Shown: positions 54,697-63,903, numbered from the stretch's first letter. The stretch is 64,000 nt of DNA from Veillonella atypica KON (GCF_002959915.1 NZ_PPDE01000009.1:62001-126000), one strand, 5' to 3'. The notes: generated by a model from the letters alone, not told the origin. A program made the numbers and translations.

Positions 54697-56241
54697 CTAA
54701 TTAGATTGGAAATAAGATTTAGCTGCTTTTAATCGTCCTCGTTCGCACGATACTTGTAGTTCATCGCCCGGTTGTAGTTTTACATCGTTTAGAGGCACGA
54801 TGTATGTTCCATTCCGGCGAATGCTAACGATTAAAGTCCCCTCTGGCAAGTTGAGGTCTTGCAATTGTGTATCAACATAGGATGCCACTACAGGCACCTT
54901 GGTTTGGAAAAAGGTTTGAACATTTTCTAGGTTGCTTTGACCTGTCATGGCTTGTAATAAGGAATCGTAAATAGGTGGTTCTTTTAAGAGTTCTGCCACC
55001 AAGTAGGCCACGATGGTAACAATACCGATGGCATAGATGTTAGAAAAGCTATTTGTCATTTCAAGAACGAGCAGAATAGCTAAAATTGGTGTCCGCATAG
55101 CGGCTGCTAGCATACCGCCCATGGCACAAATAACGAATTGCGGTACAAAATCAGGAGATATTAACCCTGCCGATGAAAGCAGGCTTTCACAAAAAGCACC
55201 GGCTGATGCACCGATAACAAGCATCGGTAGAAAGATGCCGCCCTGTGCGCCGCTGCCATAACAAAAGGTAGTGAGCAAGATTTTACCCAGCACAATGCCA
55301 CCGAGAAGCAATACACCATGAGATTGAAAGGCTAGCTGGCCTACTAGATCATTGCCACCGCCCAATAAAAGCTGGGAATCAAAGCCGATAACGGCCACAG
55401 TCACAAAAGTAATCACAAGTTTTAAGAAACGAGAGCATTTCATCCACTCGAAGAAACGCTTAAAGGCAAATATCATGCGGCAAAACAATACACCGCAGAG
55501 CCCCATTAAAATACCTACACCGAGCAGAACCGGAAAATAATCAAGCGGCATCCCTGAAGTTACAGAAAATCCGAGGGCCGGCGTAAGGCCAAAGATAGTT
55601 ACTGTAATGTAGTTCGATATGAGCGTAGCCACGAAGGTAGGAATGACGAGGTACGGATAAAAACTTTTGTGCACCTCTTCAAAAACGAACATGGCGCCGG
55701 ATACAGGTGCGCTAAAGGCAGCGGTCAGACCAGCTCCAGCTCCAGCGGAGGTAAGAATCCGCTGTTCACGCAATCCAGAGTTCATCCAATAGGACACGAT
55801 TTTACCGGCAGAGCCGCCAATTTGCACCGCTGGCCCTTCACGGCCCACGGAAAATCCAGCAAAGCCGGTTAGTACGCCACCTATCATCTTGGAAATAAGC
55901 GTACGGTACGGCTTCATGTCAAATAAACCGAGCATTTCCCCTTCAATTTGAGGAATACCTGAACCGCCAGATAATGGTGCCCACGTCAACAATCGATCGA
56001 TAATAAAAGCAAACACTACCATGGCAATGAGCCAGGCTATGGCCCATTCGATAGAAATATCGCCCATCAAATGCCACCTAACATGCTCGGACTCGAGAAT
56101 TAAGTACCGATAAGCAGCTCCGAAAAAGCCTGCAATAATACCTACTAATGCCCCTTTGACGATGAGTTCAGATAGCAAAATACGATTCATCGACATATCT
56201 GCCAAGGTAGAGCTGTGTTTATTTAGTTTCCATAATTTCAT
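54697..56241 (-). CDS. clcA: ClC-family chloride channel/transporter with TrkA-C domain
   Basis: A 514-residue inner-membrane protein. The ClC selectivity motifs are GSGIPQIEG (about 93-101), GREGPAVQIGG (about 134-144) and GAQGGIFLPML (about 338-348). A C-terminal TrkA-C/RCK-C regulatory domain is visible (LNLPEGTLIVSIRRNGTYIVPLNDVKLQPGDELQV). It exchanges chloride for protons or conducts it, often for acid resistance. A GAGGAG SD precedes the ATG. Its last codons are duplicated in the repeat region. Confidence 0.95.
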   Translation of the reverse strand: MKLWKLNKHSSTLADMSMNRILLSELIVKGALVGIIAGFFGAAYRYLILESEHVRWHLMGDISIEWAIAWLIAMVVFAFIIDRLLTWAPLSGGSGIPQIEGEMLGLFDMKPYRTLISKMIGGVLTGFAGFSVGREGPAVQIGGSAGKIVSYWMNSGLREQRILTSAGAGAGLTAAFSAPVSGAMFVFEEVHKSFYPYLVIPTFVATLISNYITVTIFGLTPALGFSVTSGMPLDYFPVLLGVGILMGLCGVLFCRMIFAFKRFFEWMKCSRFLKLVITFVTVAVIGFDSQLLLGGGNDLVGQLAFQSHGVLLLGGIVLGKILLTTFCYGSGAQGGIFLPMLVIGASAGAFCESLLSSAGLISPDFVPQFVICAMGGMLAAAMRTPILAILLVLEMTNSFSNIYAIGIVTIVAYLVAELLKEPPIYDSLLQAMTGQSNLENVQTFFQTKVPVVASYVDTQLQDLNLPEGTLIVSIRRNGTYIVPLNDVKLQPGDELQVSCERGRLKAAKSYFQSN

Positions 56242-56298
56242 GCATTCTCCTCCTCGTGAAAAATATATCGAACATCAGTCTAATCTATGTAGGATTCT

Positions 56299-58041
56299 CT
56301 AAATGGACGGCAATAACGATTTCTCTGTCATCCGTTCTAGGCGAATTTTTTCCGCTACATACGTATCAGTATATTTATAACTAGTATACTTGCCGTTTCC
56401 TACTTTTTCAAGAATCCCCTTATTGAATAGCTTCATAATCAGCCGATACGCCTGCGGTTTAGAAATCCCTAGTGCATTGGCTACGTCCGTACGCGTCACT
56501 TGATCAACAGCATTGAGCAACGAATGGAAGGCTTTAATATATGGATTTCCATAAGTCGGCGTAACATCATATACTTGTGAGGTTCCATGTAATCGATATA
56601 CATAATCAGCAGTATTCAAATAATACAACTGCTTACCATCCATATCGACCGATTGGATAATATTCATCTTTAATAATTGTTTAACATTCATTTCACAAAT
56701 AGCAGGAGATAACTGACAATCACGGATAATATCGTCTATATTAGATTGTTTGAGTTTACGTATACTATACAAAACCATTAACCCTCTTAAGCTAAGCTCC
56801 ATATTGGACTTGACCTGATTTTGTACAATTAGGGTAACAAAATTATCATCTACGGGTGCCTTATCAAAAACAACGCGCACATAAGTACTTGTAGACTCGT
56901 CATATCGAGGTACCGGACGCCCTGCAAATAGCGATGGTTCAATAATTTTATCCACACCACGCCCCGTCTTTTCAGCCAATCCGATTCGTTTGAAAGCATC
57001 GGCTAATGCGGTATTACGACTACGAGGTTCTGCGAACAATACGGAATTGGGTGTAATCCCTTGCATAAAATCGCCAGGACTCGTGATTGATATTTGCTCA
57101 TCGTTAATTTCAACACGAATGCGTCCCATTTCTGTGTAATCCCTATGAGAATAAGCATTTACTAATGCCTCTCTAAAAGAAATAGGGTCTATATCCATCA
57201 ATCGAACAGCAACCGGACCAGGAAATAGCTCCGTCATCATATTGACTAAATCTAACGATTCAATACAGCGCTCAATGGCCTGCAGTGCAGGGATATGCTC
57301 TGATACATTCCTAATTAATTTAGTGCCTTTCATCATGGTGAAAGCAGACTCTGCAGTCGGTATTAAATCCCTGATTCGCTCGCCTTTACCTAGTAGTATC
57401 AATCCAGCCATTGTTGGATGAACGGTATCATCTACGGTTTGTACTAATTGTAAGGCTTGAGCTAATTTTAAATTATCCAGCTCAAGTAGCGACTGATCTC
57501 CTCTATACTTAGAAATCATGGAGCGCATTCTTTCAAACTCAAGCAAGGACAAATCATCAAATGTCGCATCTAACACCGGATAGGCCGACACATCTAGACC
57601 ATAGGCATTTACCATATAATGCCGAATATCACGTAAAAACATCGGGTAATTTTCTGGCGTGCCATCCCCTTTTAACCGTCGTTGTAATGCCCGTCCACTC
57701 GACGTATAAATCAACTCATAACTCTTTGGAACCGCAATACTAATAATAGGTTTTGTAAAACTGTACATAATATCTGTACTAACAGAAACATTAGGTACCG
57801 TACGATTAAAAATCATAGCACTTAACCCCGCTGTAGACTGGTGGTTTTTATGCACGCCCGTAATCGTCCCATCATCCTCTACGCCAATATATAATGTACC
57901 ACCCTCTGTATTTGCCAATGCTACAACGGCCTCAACTATTGTTTCTTCTGAAAGTTTCTTAACATCACTTTTAAATTCCGTTCGCAAATCTTCAATCAAC
58001 CCTATATTTTCTGTATTTTTTGTATGCCCAGTATGCTTCAT
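56299..58041 (-). CDS. AlbA_2-type ATP-binding protein with C-terminal winged helix
   Basis: A 580-residue protein. The N-terminal AlbA_2 (Schlafen-like) domain is visible as EDLRTEFKSDV, VALANTEGGTLYIGVEDDGTI and AIPKSYELIYTSSGRALQR. A GHKL ATPase-like C-terminal half follows (SFREALVNAYSHRDY, ISITSPGDFMQG, RSRNTALADAFKRIGLAEKTGRGVDKI). A winged helix comes near the end (VDQVTRTDVANALGISKPQAYRLIMKLFNKGILEKVGNGKYT, about 515-560). Such proteins are predicted DNA-binding regulators. ATG 58041 has GGAGG 7 bases upstream. Two perfect palindromes in its promoter suggest autoregulation. Confidence 0.85.
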   Translation of the reverse strand: MKHTGHTKNTENIGLIEDLRTEFKSDVKKLSEETIVEAVVALANTEGGTLYIGVEDDGTITGVHKNHQSTAGLSAMIFNRTVPNVSVSTDIMYSFTKPIISIAVPKSYELIYTSSGRALQRRLKGDGTPENYPMFLRDIRHYMVNAYGLDVSAYPVLDATFDDLSLLEFERMRSMISKYRGDQSLLELDNLKLAQALQLVQTVDDTVHPTMAGLILLGKGERIRDLIPTAESAFTMMKGTKLIRNVSEHIPALQAIERCIESLDLVNMMTELFPGPVAVRLMDIDPISFREALVNAYSHRDYTEMGRIRVEINDEQISITSPGDFMQGITPNSVLFAEPRSRNTALADAFKRIGLAEKTGRGVDKIIEPSLFAGRPVPRYDESTSTYVRVVFDKAPVDDNFVTLIVQNQVKSNMELSLRGLMVLYSIRKLKQSNIDDIIRDCQLSPAICEMNVKQLLKMNIIQSVDMDGKQLYYLNTADYVYRLHGTSQVYDVTPTYGNPYIKAFHSLLNAVDQVTRTDVANALGISKPQAYRLIMKLFNKGILEKVGNGKYTSYKYTDTYVAEKIRLERMTEKSLLPSI

Positions 58042-58069
58042 TTTCACACCTCCTGACCGCTTTACTCAC

Positions 58070-58124
58070 AGTATATCCTTATATTTACATAATGTAAATA
58101 TCTTGCTCACGAATTCGTGAGCAA
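58070..58124 (-). promoter_or_regulatory. Promoter with two perfect palindromes
   Basis: On the minus strand TTTACA (58093-58098) and TATACT (58070-58075) are 17 bp apart. A 21-bp palindrome (58081-58101, centre ATTTACATAATGTAAAT) covers the -35. A 22-bp palindrome (58103-58124, containing GCTCACGAATTCGTGAGC) lies directly upstream. Confidence 0.75.
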
Positions 58125-58172
58125 AAAAGAACAGCATCTATATGAGTAATGATTTACCATATAGATGCTGTA
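58122..58172 (-). terminator. Terminator of the alcohol dehydrogenase gene
   Basis: ACAGCATCTATATG pairs with CATATAGATGCTGT across a 13-base loop, followed on the minus strand by TCTTTTTT. Confidence 0.88.
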
Positions 58173-58197
58173 CCATATTGTTATTGATTAAATTGAT

Positions 58198-59349
58198 TTA
58201 GAATATAGATTCATAAATACCAATGATTTCATCAACGGTTACATCTCGTGGATTACCTGGCGTACATGCGTCGTTGAAAGCAGATTCAGCGAGGAATGGA
58301 ATATCTTCGCGTTTTACGCCAGCTTCGCTGAGGGATTTAGGAATGCCTACATCATCGGCTAGTTTTTGGATAACGTCGATTGCAGCCTGACGGTAGGTGC
58401 TTTCATCCATAGCATCCACATTAGGCACGCCCATAACGCGAGCAATTTCACGGTATTTAACACCTGTTTCAGGGGCGTTGAATTTCAATACTGCTGTTAA
58501 TAGCATGGCACAAGCCTTACCATGAGGGATGTCATACACAGCACTCAATGGATGGGCCATAGAGTGAACGATGCCAAGGCCTACGTTAGAGAAGCCCATG
58601 CCCGCAATATATTGGCCTACGGACATCGCTTCGCGACCTGCATATTCGCCAGCCACTGCGCTGCGCAAGGAACGGCCGATGATTTCGATAGCTTTCAAAT
58701 GAAGCATATCTGTTAATTCCCAAGCACCTTTCGTAATATACCCTTCTACGGCATGAACGAGGGCATCCATCCCCGTAGAAGCACATAGGCCGGTTGGCAT
58801 GGACGCGGACATATCAGGATCGATTATAGCGATAATTGGAATGTCATGAGGGTCTACGCAAACAAATTTGCGGTTCTTTTCCACGTCAGTGATAACATAA
58901 TTGATGGTAACCTCTGCTGCCGTACCGGATGTAGTAGACACAGCGATAATCGGCAAGCAAGGATGTTTTGTAGGCGCCAAGCCTTCAAGACTACGCACAT
59001 CGCTAAATTCAGGATTTGTCATAATCGTAGCAATAGCCTTACTCGTGTCGATAGCACTACCACCGCCTACAGCAACGATTACATCAGCACCAGCCGCCTT
59101 ACAAGCAGCCACACCAGATGTTACATTTTCAATGGTTGGATTCGGCTTAATATTGTCATATACATCGTAAGTAATGCCTGCCGCATCAAGCAAATCCGTA
59201 ACCTTCGTAGCAACCTTAAACTCAAATAAATCAGGCGTAGATGTAACGAGAACCTTTTTAAAATGGCGATTCTTAATTTCGTTTACAATCTCCTGAATCG
59301 CACCTTGCCCAAAATACGACGTGCCGTTCAACATAATTCTCCGAGACAT
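58198..59349 (-). CDS. Iron-containing alcohol dehydrogenase
   Basis: A 383-residue group III alcohol dehydrogenase from ATG 59349 (GGAG, 8-base spacing). NAD motif GGGSAIDTSKA (about 95), and metal ligands in MDALVHAVEGY (Asp/His), GIVHSMAHPLSAVYDIPHGKACA (His/His). Resembles lactaldehyde/propanediol or butanol dehydrogenases; substrate unclear. It has its own terminator. Confidence 0.92.
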   Translation of the reverse strand: MSRRIMLNGTSYFGQGAIQEIVNEIKNRHFKKVLVTSTPDLFEFKVATKVTDLLDAAGITYDVYDNIKPNPTIENVTSGVAACKAAGADVIVAVGGGSAIDTSKAIATIMTNPEFSDVRSLEGLAPTKHPCLPIIAVSTTSGTAAEVTINYVITDVEKNRKFVCVDPHDIPIIAIIDPDMSASMPTGLCASTGMDALVHAVEGYITKGAWELTDMLHLKAIEIIGRSLRSAVAGEYAGREAMSVGQYIAGMGFSNVGLGIVHSMAHPLSAVYDIPHGKACAMLLTAVLKFNAPETGVKYREIARVMGVPNVDAMDESTYRQAAIDVIQKLADDVGIPKSLSEAGVKREDIPFLAESAFNDACTPGNPRDVTVDEIIGIYESIF

Positions 59350-59375
59350 ATACTTCACTCCTAACGAATAAAAAA

Positions 59376-59420
59376 TAAACCGATAGAGAATAACTATACT
59401 TAGTAATTCTCTATCGGTAT
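59376..59420 (-). terminator. Terminator of the nagZ-like gene
   Basis: ACCGATAGAGAATT-type arms pair across a 13-base loop (59378-59417), about 70 bp after the nagZ-like stop and before the alcohol dehydrogenase start. Confidence 0.8.
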
Positions 59421-59490
59421 CAAAAAATCCTGTATGAGGGGATAAATACGTTGTTATGAATACACTATATACTATGGATTAACCTAGTAT

Positions 59491-60639
59491 TTATAAACCA
59501 TGATTCATCTTCATGAGCAAAATTCGTTTTACAGACGCATCAAGACGTTCCTTAGAAATAGTGCCATCTTTAACGGCTTTCATAAGCCCATTATAAGCCT
59601 CTTGCATATGTTCATACTCATGGCATACGAGTAAAATGTCACTGCCAGCTTGGATGGATTGAACAGCCATATCGCCGAAGGTATAGTGTTTGGCAAGGGC
59701 GCCCATGTCCATATCATCGGTAACGACGACGCCGTTATAGCCCATATCTTTACGAAGCCAATCAGTGATGATTTTCTTGGATAAGCTAGACGGATGATCA
59801 GGGTCGATTTGTGGATACATCGCATGGGATACCATAATCATATACGTATTCGGTTTCAACTGTTTAATAAGGTCTACAAATACCTTTGTATCCTCAGCGA
59901 GTAACGTATCTTTAGACACAGGCACTACGCTAGTGTCTGCATGTAAATCTACATCGGTTTTACCAATGCCAGGGAAATGCTTGTACGAATACCATAGGCC
60001 AGATTCGTCATAAGCTTTGCCTACCGCACCTGCAAACTTCACGACTTGGTCGGGATTCGTGCTATATGAGCGACCATAGGTTAATCCCAAGTCCGCATCA
60101 GGCGCAAAATTAATATTAAATCCAAGGTCCTTAAGTTCAGTCCCTACTTGTTTAGCTAGATTTGCTGCATGGTCAACAGAACCTTGACCCAGTTCTTCTG
60201 CAGGGGGCACCTTAATCAACTTGTCCTCCATACGCGCCACGGCGCCGCCCTCTTGGTCGATACCGATGAACAATGGCGTAAGTCCCGCACTTTTACCGGC
60301 CTTATTAATATCGGTAATGAGCGTTTTCACCTGTTCCTTACTCTCCATGTTGCGGTCGAACAGGATAATGCCACCCACTCGATATTCATTGAGCATAAAT
60401 TTCGCATCATCATTCAAGGTTGTGCCGTGAATACCAATCATCAATAGCTGGCCTACCTTGTCTGCATCGGACATATTAGCCACAAGCTTATCTACCTTTT
60501 CTTCTGGTGAAAGCTCACTCTGCACCACCGCTTCATAGGTTACAGGCTCTGCCTTCTTGGCAAAGGGATTATGAAATGCGCAACCTGATGTGAGTGCCAA
60601 AGCACCAATCATAGTCGCTGCTACAATACGTCGTAACAT
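59491..60639 (-). CDS. nagZ: GH3 beta-N-acetylhexosaminidase, lipoprotein (NagZ-like)
   Basis: 382 residues from ATG 60639 (GGAGG, 5 bases). Signal peptide and lipobox ALTSGC (about Cys17) make it a lipoprotein, unlike cytoplasmic NagZ. GH3 motifs: GGIILFDRNM, FIGIDQEGGAVARM (about 138-151), NFAPDADLGL, KHFPGIGKTDVDLHADT (about 229) and GVVVTDDMDMGAL with the nucleophile Asp. It would release N-acetylglucosamine from peptidoglycan fragments in the periplasm. Confidence 0.9.
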   Translation of the reverse strand: MLRRIVAATMIGALALTSGCAFHNPFAKKAEPVTYEAVVQSELSPEEKVDKLVANMSDADKVGQLLMIGIHGTTLNDDAKFMLNEYRVGGIILFDRNMESKEQVKTLITDINKAGKSAGLTPLFIGIDQEGGAVARMEDKLIKVPPAEELGQGSVDHAANLAKQVGTELKDLGFNINFAPDADLGLTYGRSYSTNPDQVVKFAGAVGKAYDESGLWYSYKHFPGIGKTDVDLHADTSVVPVSKDTLLAEDTKVFVDLIKQLKPNTYMIMVSHAMYPQIDPDHPSSLSKKIITDWLRKDMGYNGVVVTDDMDMGALAKHYTFGDMAVQSIQAGSDILLVCHEYEHMQEAYNGLMKAVKDGTISKERLDASVKRILLMKMNHGL

Positions 60640-60798
60640 ATTAACCTCCAAGTATAATTTATAATGCTTATAGTATATCATCTTCGACCATGTTATATGT
60701 ACTTAACAAAACAACCTTTTCTATGCTATACTAAACTATATCGTAAAGTTTCGATGTAATTTAGTATATAATGACTCCTGTGAGTCAAAGAGGAATAT

Positions 60799-61032
60799 AT
60801 GGAATTTGAAAATAACCAAGTACCAGAGGCAATTCTGGACAAATTAACAAAGGTGTGTACATGCCGTAGCATTACACGCAAAACGATTAAAGAGGCCATT
60901 TTTAATGGGGCTCATACATTTCCAGCTGTCAAAGAAGCGACTAGAGCAGGCACTGGTGCCTGTGGTGGCAAAGGCTGTGGTCCGCGCATCGTAAAATTAC
61001 TAGCAGAACTAAAAGAACAAGGACGCATTTAA
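60799..61032 (+). CDS. BFD-type [2Fe-2S] protein
   Basis: A 77-residue protein. VCTCRSITRKTIKEAIFNGAHTF...AGTGACGGKGCGPRI carries the CxC-x(~30)-CxxxxC pattern of bacterioferritin-associated ferredoxin-like domains; such domains also occur at the end of nitrite reductase and NifU. A small electron carrier or regulator. No bacterioferritin is adjacent. Confidence 0.88.
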   Translation: MEFENNQVPEAILDKLTKVCTCRSITRKTIKEAIFNGAHTFPAVKEATRAGTGACGGKGCGPRIVKLLAELKEQGRI

Positions 61033-61049
61033 CATTATCCCTTGTTTTA

Positions 61050-61073
61050 AAATAGAACAGGCCTGTTCTATTT
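61050..61073. repeat. Single copy of the 20-bp palindrome family
   Basis: AATAGAACAGGCCTGTTCTATT, perfect palindrome centred at 61061/61062, followed by CTCATATAGGGCCC as in the two arrays. It lies between convergent genes. Confidence 0.88.
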
Positions 61074-61106
61074 TACAGAACCTCATATAGGGCCCTTTCA
61101 CCTAAA

Positions 61107-61155
61107 ACACAAAAGCTATTAGTTGATTATATACAATCAACTAATAGCTTTTTTA
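61107..61155. terminator. Bidirectional terminator
   Basis: AAAAGCTATTAGTTGATT pairs with AATCAACTAATAGCTTTT across 6 bases with A/T-runs on both sides, between convergent genes. Confidence 0.92.
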
Positions 61156-61179
61156 AATTTAAAGGACTGTTTTGTTGGG

Positions 61180-61812
61180 TTATAGCACCAAGTTAACGAT
61201 ACTTTCAAAACCACCGAGAATCGATTTTTGCAAGGGCACAAAGATGTGCGAAGCAATCGGTGAATTTAATATAACGATCAAGATGAGCAAGGAAACCATG
61301 CTAAATCGTGCTACATGAATTTGCCATTTAAGAGGCAAGAAGTTCATCAAAATATGGCTACCATCGAGTGGTGGCACAGGCATCAAATTTAAGATGGCAA
61401 AGTTAATGTTGTACACGACGATGAGAAACAATACGAGGTACAAGGAGTCATTGCCCAATAGGTTCGCTGCTTCCAAGCATCGCATAACAACGTAGCCGAT
61501 AAAGGCCATCACAAGATTCGCCATAGGCCCTGCGATGGATACAATCATATCATCGGTCCGCGGGTCCTTAAAATTGGTGGGATTTACAACAACTGGTTTG
61601 GCCCAGCCAAATCCACCTATAATCAAGGCCAAAGATCCAATGAGATCAAGGTGTACAAAAGGGTTCATCGTAAGGCGCCCCATCATACGCGGTGTAGGGT
61701 CACCCAGTAAATCTGCTGCCTTAGCATGAGCATACTCGTGCCCTGCAGCAGCAATGATTAGCGCCGGAATGGACGCGATAATCATAATTAAACTTAATCC
61801 AGAAAGAATCAT
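61180..61812 (-). CDS. Site-2 protease (M50) family protein
   Basis: A 210-residue membrane protein with about six helices. Zinc site HEYAH (about 25-29) and the second motif NLMPVPPLDGSH (about 137-148) with the third ligand Asp. This is the short YwhC/YydH-like type without a PDZ domain. Substrate unknown. Confidence 0.93.
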   Translation of the reverse strand: MILSGLSLIMIIASIPALIIAAAGHEYAHAKAADLLGDPTPRMMGRLTMNPFVHLDLIGSLALIIGGFGWAKPVVVNPTNFKDPRTDDMIVSIAGPMANLVMAFIGYVVMRCLEAANLLGNDSLYLVLFLIVVYNINFAILNLMPVPPLDGSHILMNFLPLKWQIHVARFSMVSLLILIVILNSPIASHIFVPLQKSILGGFESIVNLVL

Positions 61813-61910
61813 ACTACTCCTTGTTATCTAATAGCACTTGGCTACTACATCATGTATTGATTTATTTCCAATTCATTAATTGGCTTCTCATTTATTGATT
61901 TGTGTTCCAC

Positions 61911-62681
61911 TTATTGATTTGCTTCCCATTCGGCAAAGCCCGCATTAATGCAAGACAATGCATTCAACACACGAGGAAAGCCAATATACGGCACACATTG
62001 GGAGGCAATGCTAATCAGAAATCTCTTATCATTTCCTACGTTCAAATTACCAATGACATGCGCCTTAAGCTGCGCTTCACAACCGCCTTGCGCCATGAGA
62101 AAACAAAAGGTAATGAGCTCGCGTTGTTTAGTGCTAAGCCCCTTACGAGTATAGTAATCACCGAACATGTTCGCTAACCATTTATTGATATGACGCGTAT
62201 CTTCAGGTCCCGATTGGTAAAAGTTACGCATTCCTTCACCCCAGATTTCCACTTGCTTTTCGATGCCCTTTTCAAGGCGATTTTCACTGGTAATCGTGCT
62301 GCGATGAGGATTTTGAATTTCTTCATCTCGGTAATCGAGTATCTTATTAGTAATCTTAAAGAACGGACGCACCTTCCCGATGCCAAGATACGGTACCGCT
62401 TGATAAATAAGTTCCACGATTTCATCGGGAATGACACCAAAATTTAATGCAGCTGGCATCATCAACGAGTATTCATCTGTGGCACCTGCCCCAACCAAGG
62501 TAGCTAAAATGGCCAAGAAACGACTATGCGCTGCTACATTACAGCCATCCTCTATAATGACCTCGTGAAAGGCAAAATTTTCAAATAGATCTTCAAACTC
62601 AGGGTCTATATATCCTGCTGGCGATGCAATATCGGGGAACATGCGTTCCGTATAGGCCTGCGCAAATTCAGATTTTGCCAT
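61911..62681 (-). CDS. Two-domain carboxymuconolactone decarboxylase family protein
   Basis: A 256-residue protein with two CMD halves: the first around EVIIEDGCNVAAHSRFLAILATLVG (about 39-63), the second around TKQRELITFCFLMAQGGCEAQLKAHVIGNLNVG (about 195-227). The second half is very similar to the single-domain protein at 11627 (GGCEAQLK.H). Both carry Cys and His in the CMD helix without a CXXC pair. Role unknown. SD AGGAGG. Confidence 0.88.
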   Translation of the reverse strand: MAKSEFAQAYTERMFPDIASPAGYIDPEFEDLFENFAFHEVIIEDGCNVAAHSRFLAILATLVGAGATDEYSLMMPAALNFGVIPDEIVELIYQAVPYLGIGKVRPFFKITNKILDYRDEEIQNPHRSTITSENRLEKGIEKQVEIWGEGMRNFYQSGPEDTRHINKWLANMFGDYYTRKGLSTKQRELITFCFLMAQGGCEAQLKAHVIGNLNVGNDKRFLISIASQCVPYIGFPRVLNALSCINAGFAEWEANQ

Positions 62682-62705
62682 CCTTACCTCCTAAAATAAT
62701 TATTA

Positions 62706-62755
62706 AGCTTTCACCTAACATACAATTAATAGACTTTCACCTAACATACAATCTA
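62706..62755. repeat. Two direct CTTTCACCTAACATACAAT repeats
   Basis: CTTTCACCTAACATACAAT occurs at 62708 and again at 62734, 26 bp apart, upstream of the CMD gene. The first is preceded by G to give GCTTTCAC, the reverse of GTGAAAGC. Confidence 0.75.
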
Positions 62756-62800
62756 TCAACATCATAATTATATGATATCTATACATTCATATATATACAA

Positions 62801-62836
62801 CAATGGTGAAAGCCCCTTATAAAGAACTTTCACCAT
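62801..62836 (-). terminator. Terminator built from an inverted GTGAAAG pair
   Basis: AATGGTGAAAG and CTTTCACCATT pair across a loop of about 13 bases, after the secreted protein gene (stop 62865). The left arm contains a full GTGAAAGC word. Confidence 0.7.
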
Positions 62837-62864
62837 TATACGTATCATTATAAGTATTTAATTA

Positions 62865-63296
62865 TTATGCATGAACGTTTACAGTTGCAGGAACAGCATT
62901 TACATCAGGGAATGCAAACTCTGTGCCATATACTTCTTTCCAAGCAGCTTTGAACATGTTAAATTCATTTGTGCCAGGATTGATTTGGTACAATTGACCA
63001 TCTGGAGCAAAGCGATATACAGTGTGCAAGCTAGGATGCACAATATATTTGAACAATGTAGCTTCGCCGTATTGGTTGTTATGCATATTTACTACATTAA
63101 TACCGAATACATAGTTGCGGCTACCATCGATCAAATTAAATTGAGATGCTTTGTCAAAGTAGTAAGTTTCTGTACCGTTAGCACTGTTTGGCACTTCTGG
63201 GTAATTTGCCAAACCGTTCCAGTCAGCAGCGCTAGCTACGGAACCAACCAATAATGTTGCTGCAAGAGCAAATGTAGTAACTAATTTCTTATTCAT
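62865..63296 (-). CDS. Small secreted protein
   Basis: 143 residues from ATG 63296 (GGAGG upstream). Signal peptide MNKKLVTTFALAATLLVGSV with cleavage ASA-AD near 23. The mature part YYFDKASQFNLIDGSRNYVFGINVVN, FKYIVHPSLHTVYRF has the same block order (Y.D..S, VN, F.Y) as the family at 13457 and 24613, but is more diverged. Confidence 0.78.
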   Translation of the reverse strand: MNKKLVTTFALAATLLVGSVASAADWNGLANYPEVPNSANGTETYYFDKASQFNLIDGSRNYVFGINVVNMHNNQYGEATLFKYIVHPSLHTVYRFAPDGQLYQINPGTNEFNMFKAAWKEVYGTEFAFPDVNAVPATVNVHA

Positions 63297-63381
63297 AATG
63301 TTCGCCTCCACCCTAAACGGGTAACACTAGGTCTACTCCCAATGACCCAATAATACAATATCTAATTAAATTATATCATAT

Positions 63382-63903
63382 TTATCGTTTAATATCTTCA
63401 GGATTGATAACACCATGCGCTGCATCAATGGTATCTAATAATTTATTAAGCAACTTTCTTAATTCAGCAGCTTCATGAACAGTAAAAACTTCTTGCGTGC
63501 TAGCTACTAGTTTCTTAGGCACATCGATAGCGTCCTTGCGAAGTGTATGGCCTTCTTCTGAAAGAGTAACCATTACCACCCGTTCATCATTACGACTGCG
63601 TTTACGTTTTAAGAACCCTTTTAGTTCTAATTTCTTAAGCAACGGCGTCAATGTACCAGAATCAAGGCGCAACACTTGCCCTAATTCCTTCACGGATAAT
63701 TCACCATATTGCCACAATGCCATCATGACAATGTATTGAGTATATGTCAAATTCAAAGGTTCCAAATGCGGACGATAAGCATTTACGATTTCCTTAGCTA
63801 CTACATACAAAGGAAATCCCAATTGATTTTCCAACATTAAATAATCATCTTCTGGAACCTCTGAAACGCGATTATAACCTGCTAATGTACCTATTTTTGC
63901 CAT
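63382..63903 (-). CDS. OhrR-like MarR-family regulator lacking cysteine
   Basis: A 173-residue winged-helix regulator. LENQLGFPLYVVAKEIV, LTYTQYIVMMALWQYG, LDSGTLTPLLKKLELKGFLKRKRSRNDERVV align along their length with OhrR. In OhrR the peroxide-sensing Cys lies in NQLCF; here it is Gly (NQLGF, about residue 29) and the protein has no cysteine at all. It therefore cannot use OhrR thiol chemistry and must sense something else. No ohr gene is visible in the window, although the upstream side runs off its end. Confidence 0.9.
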   Translation of the reverse strand: MAKIGTLAGYNRVSEVPEDDYLMLENQLGFPLYVVAKEIVNAYRPHLEPLNLTYTQYIVMMALWQYGELSVKELGQVLRLDSGTLTPLLKKLELKGFLKRKRSRNDERVVMVTLSEEGHTLRKDAIDVPKKLVASTQEVFTVHEAAELRKLLNKLLDTIDAAHGVINPEDIKR

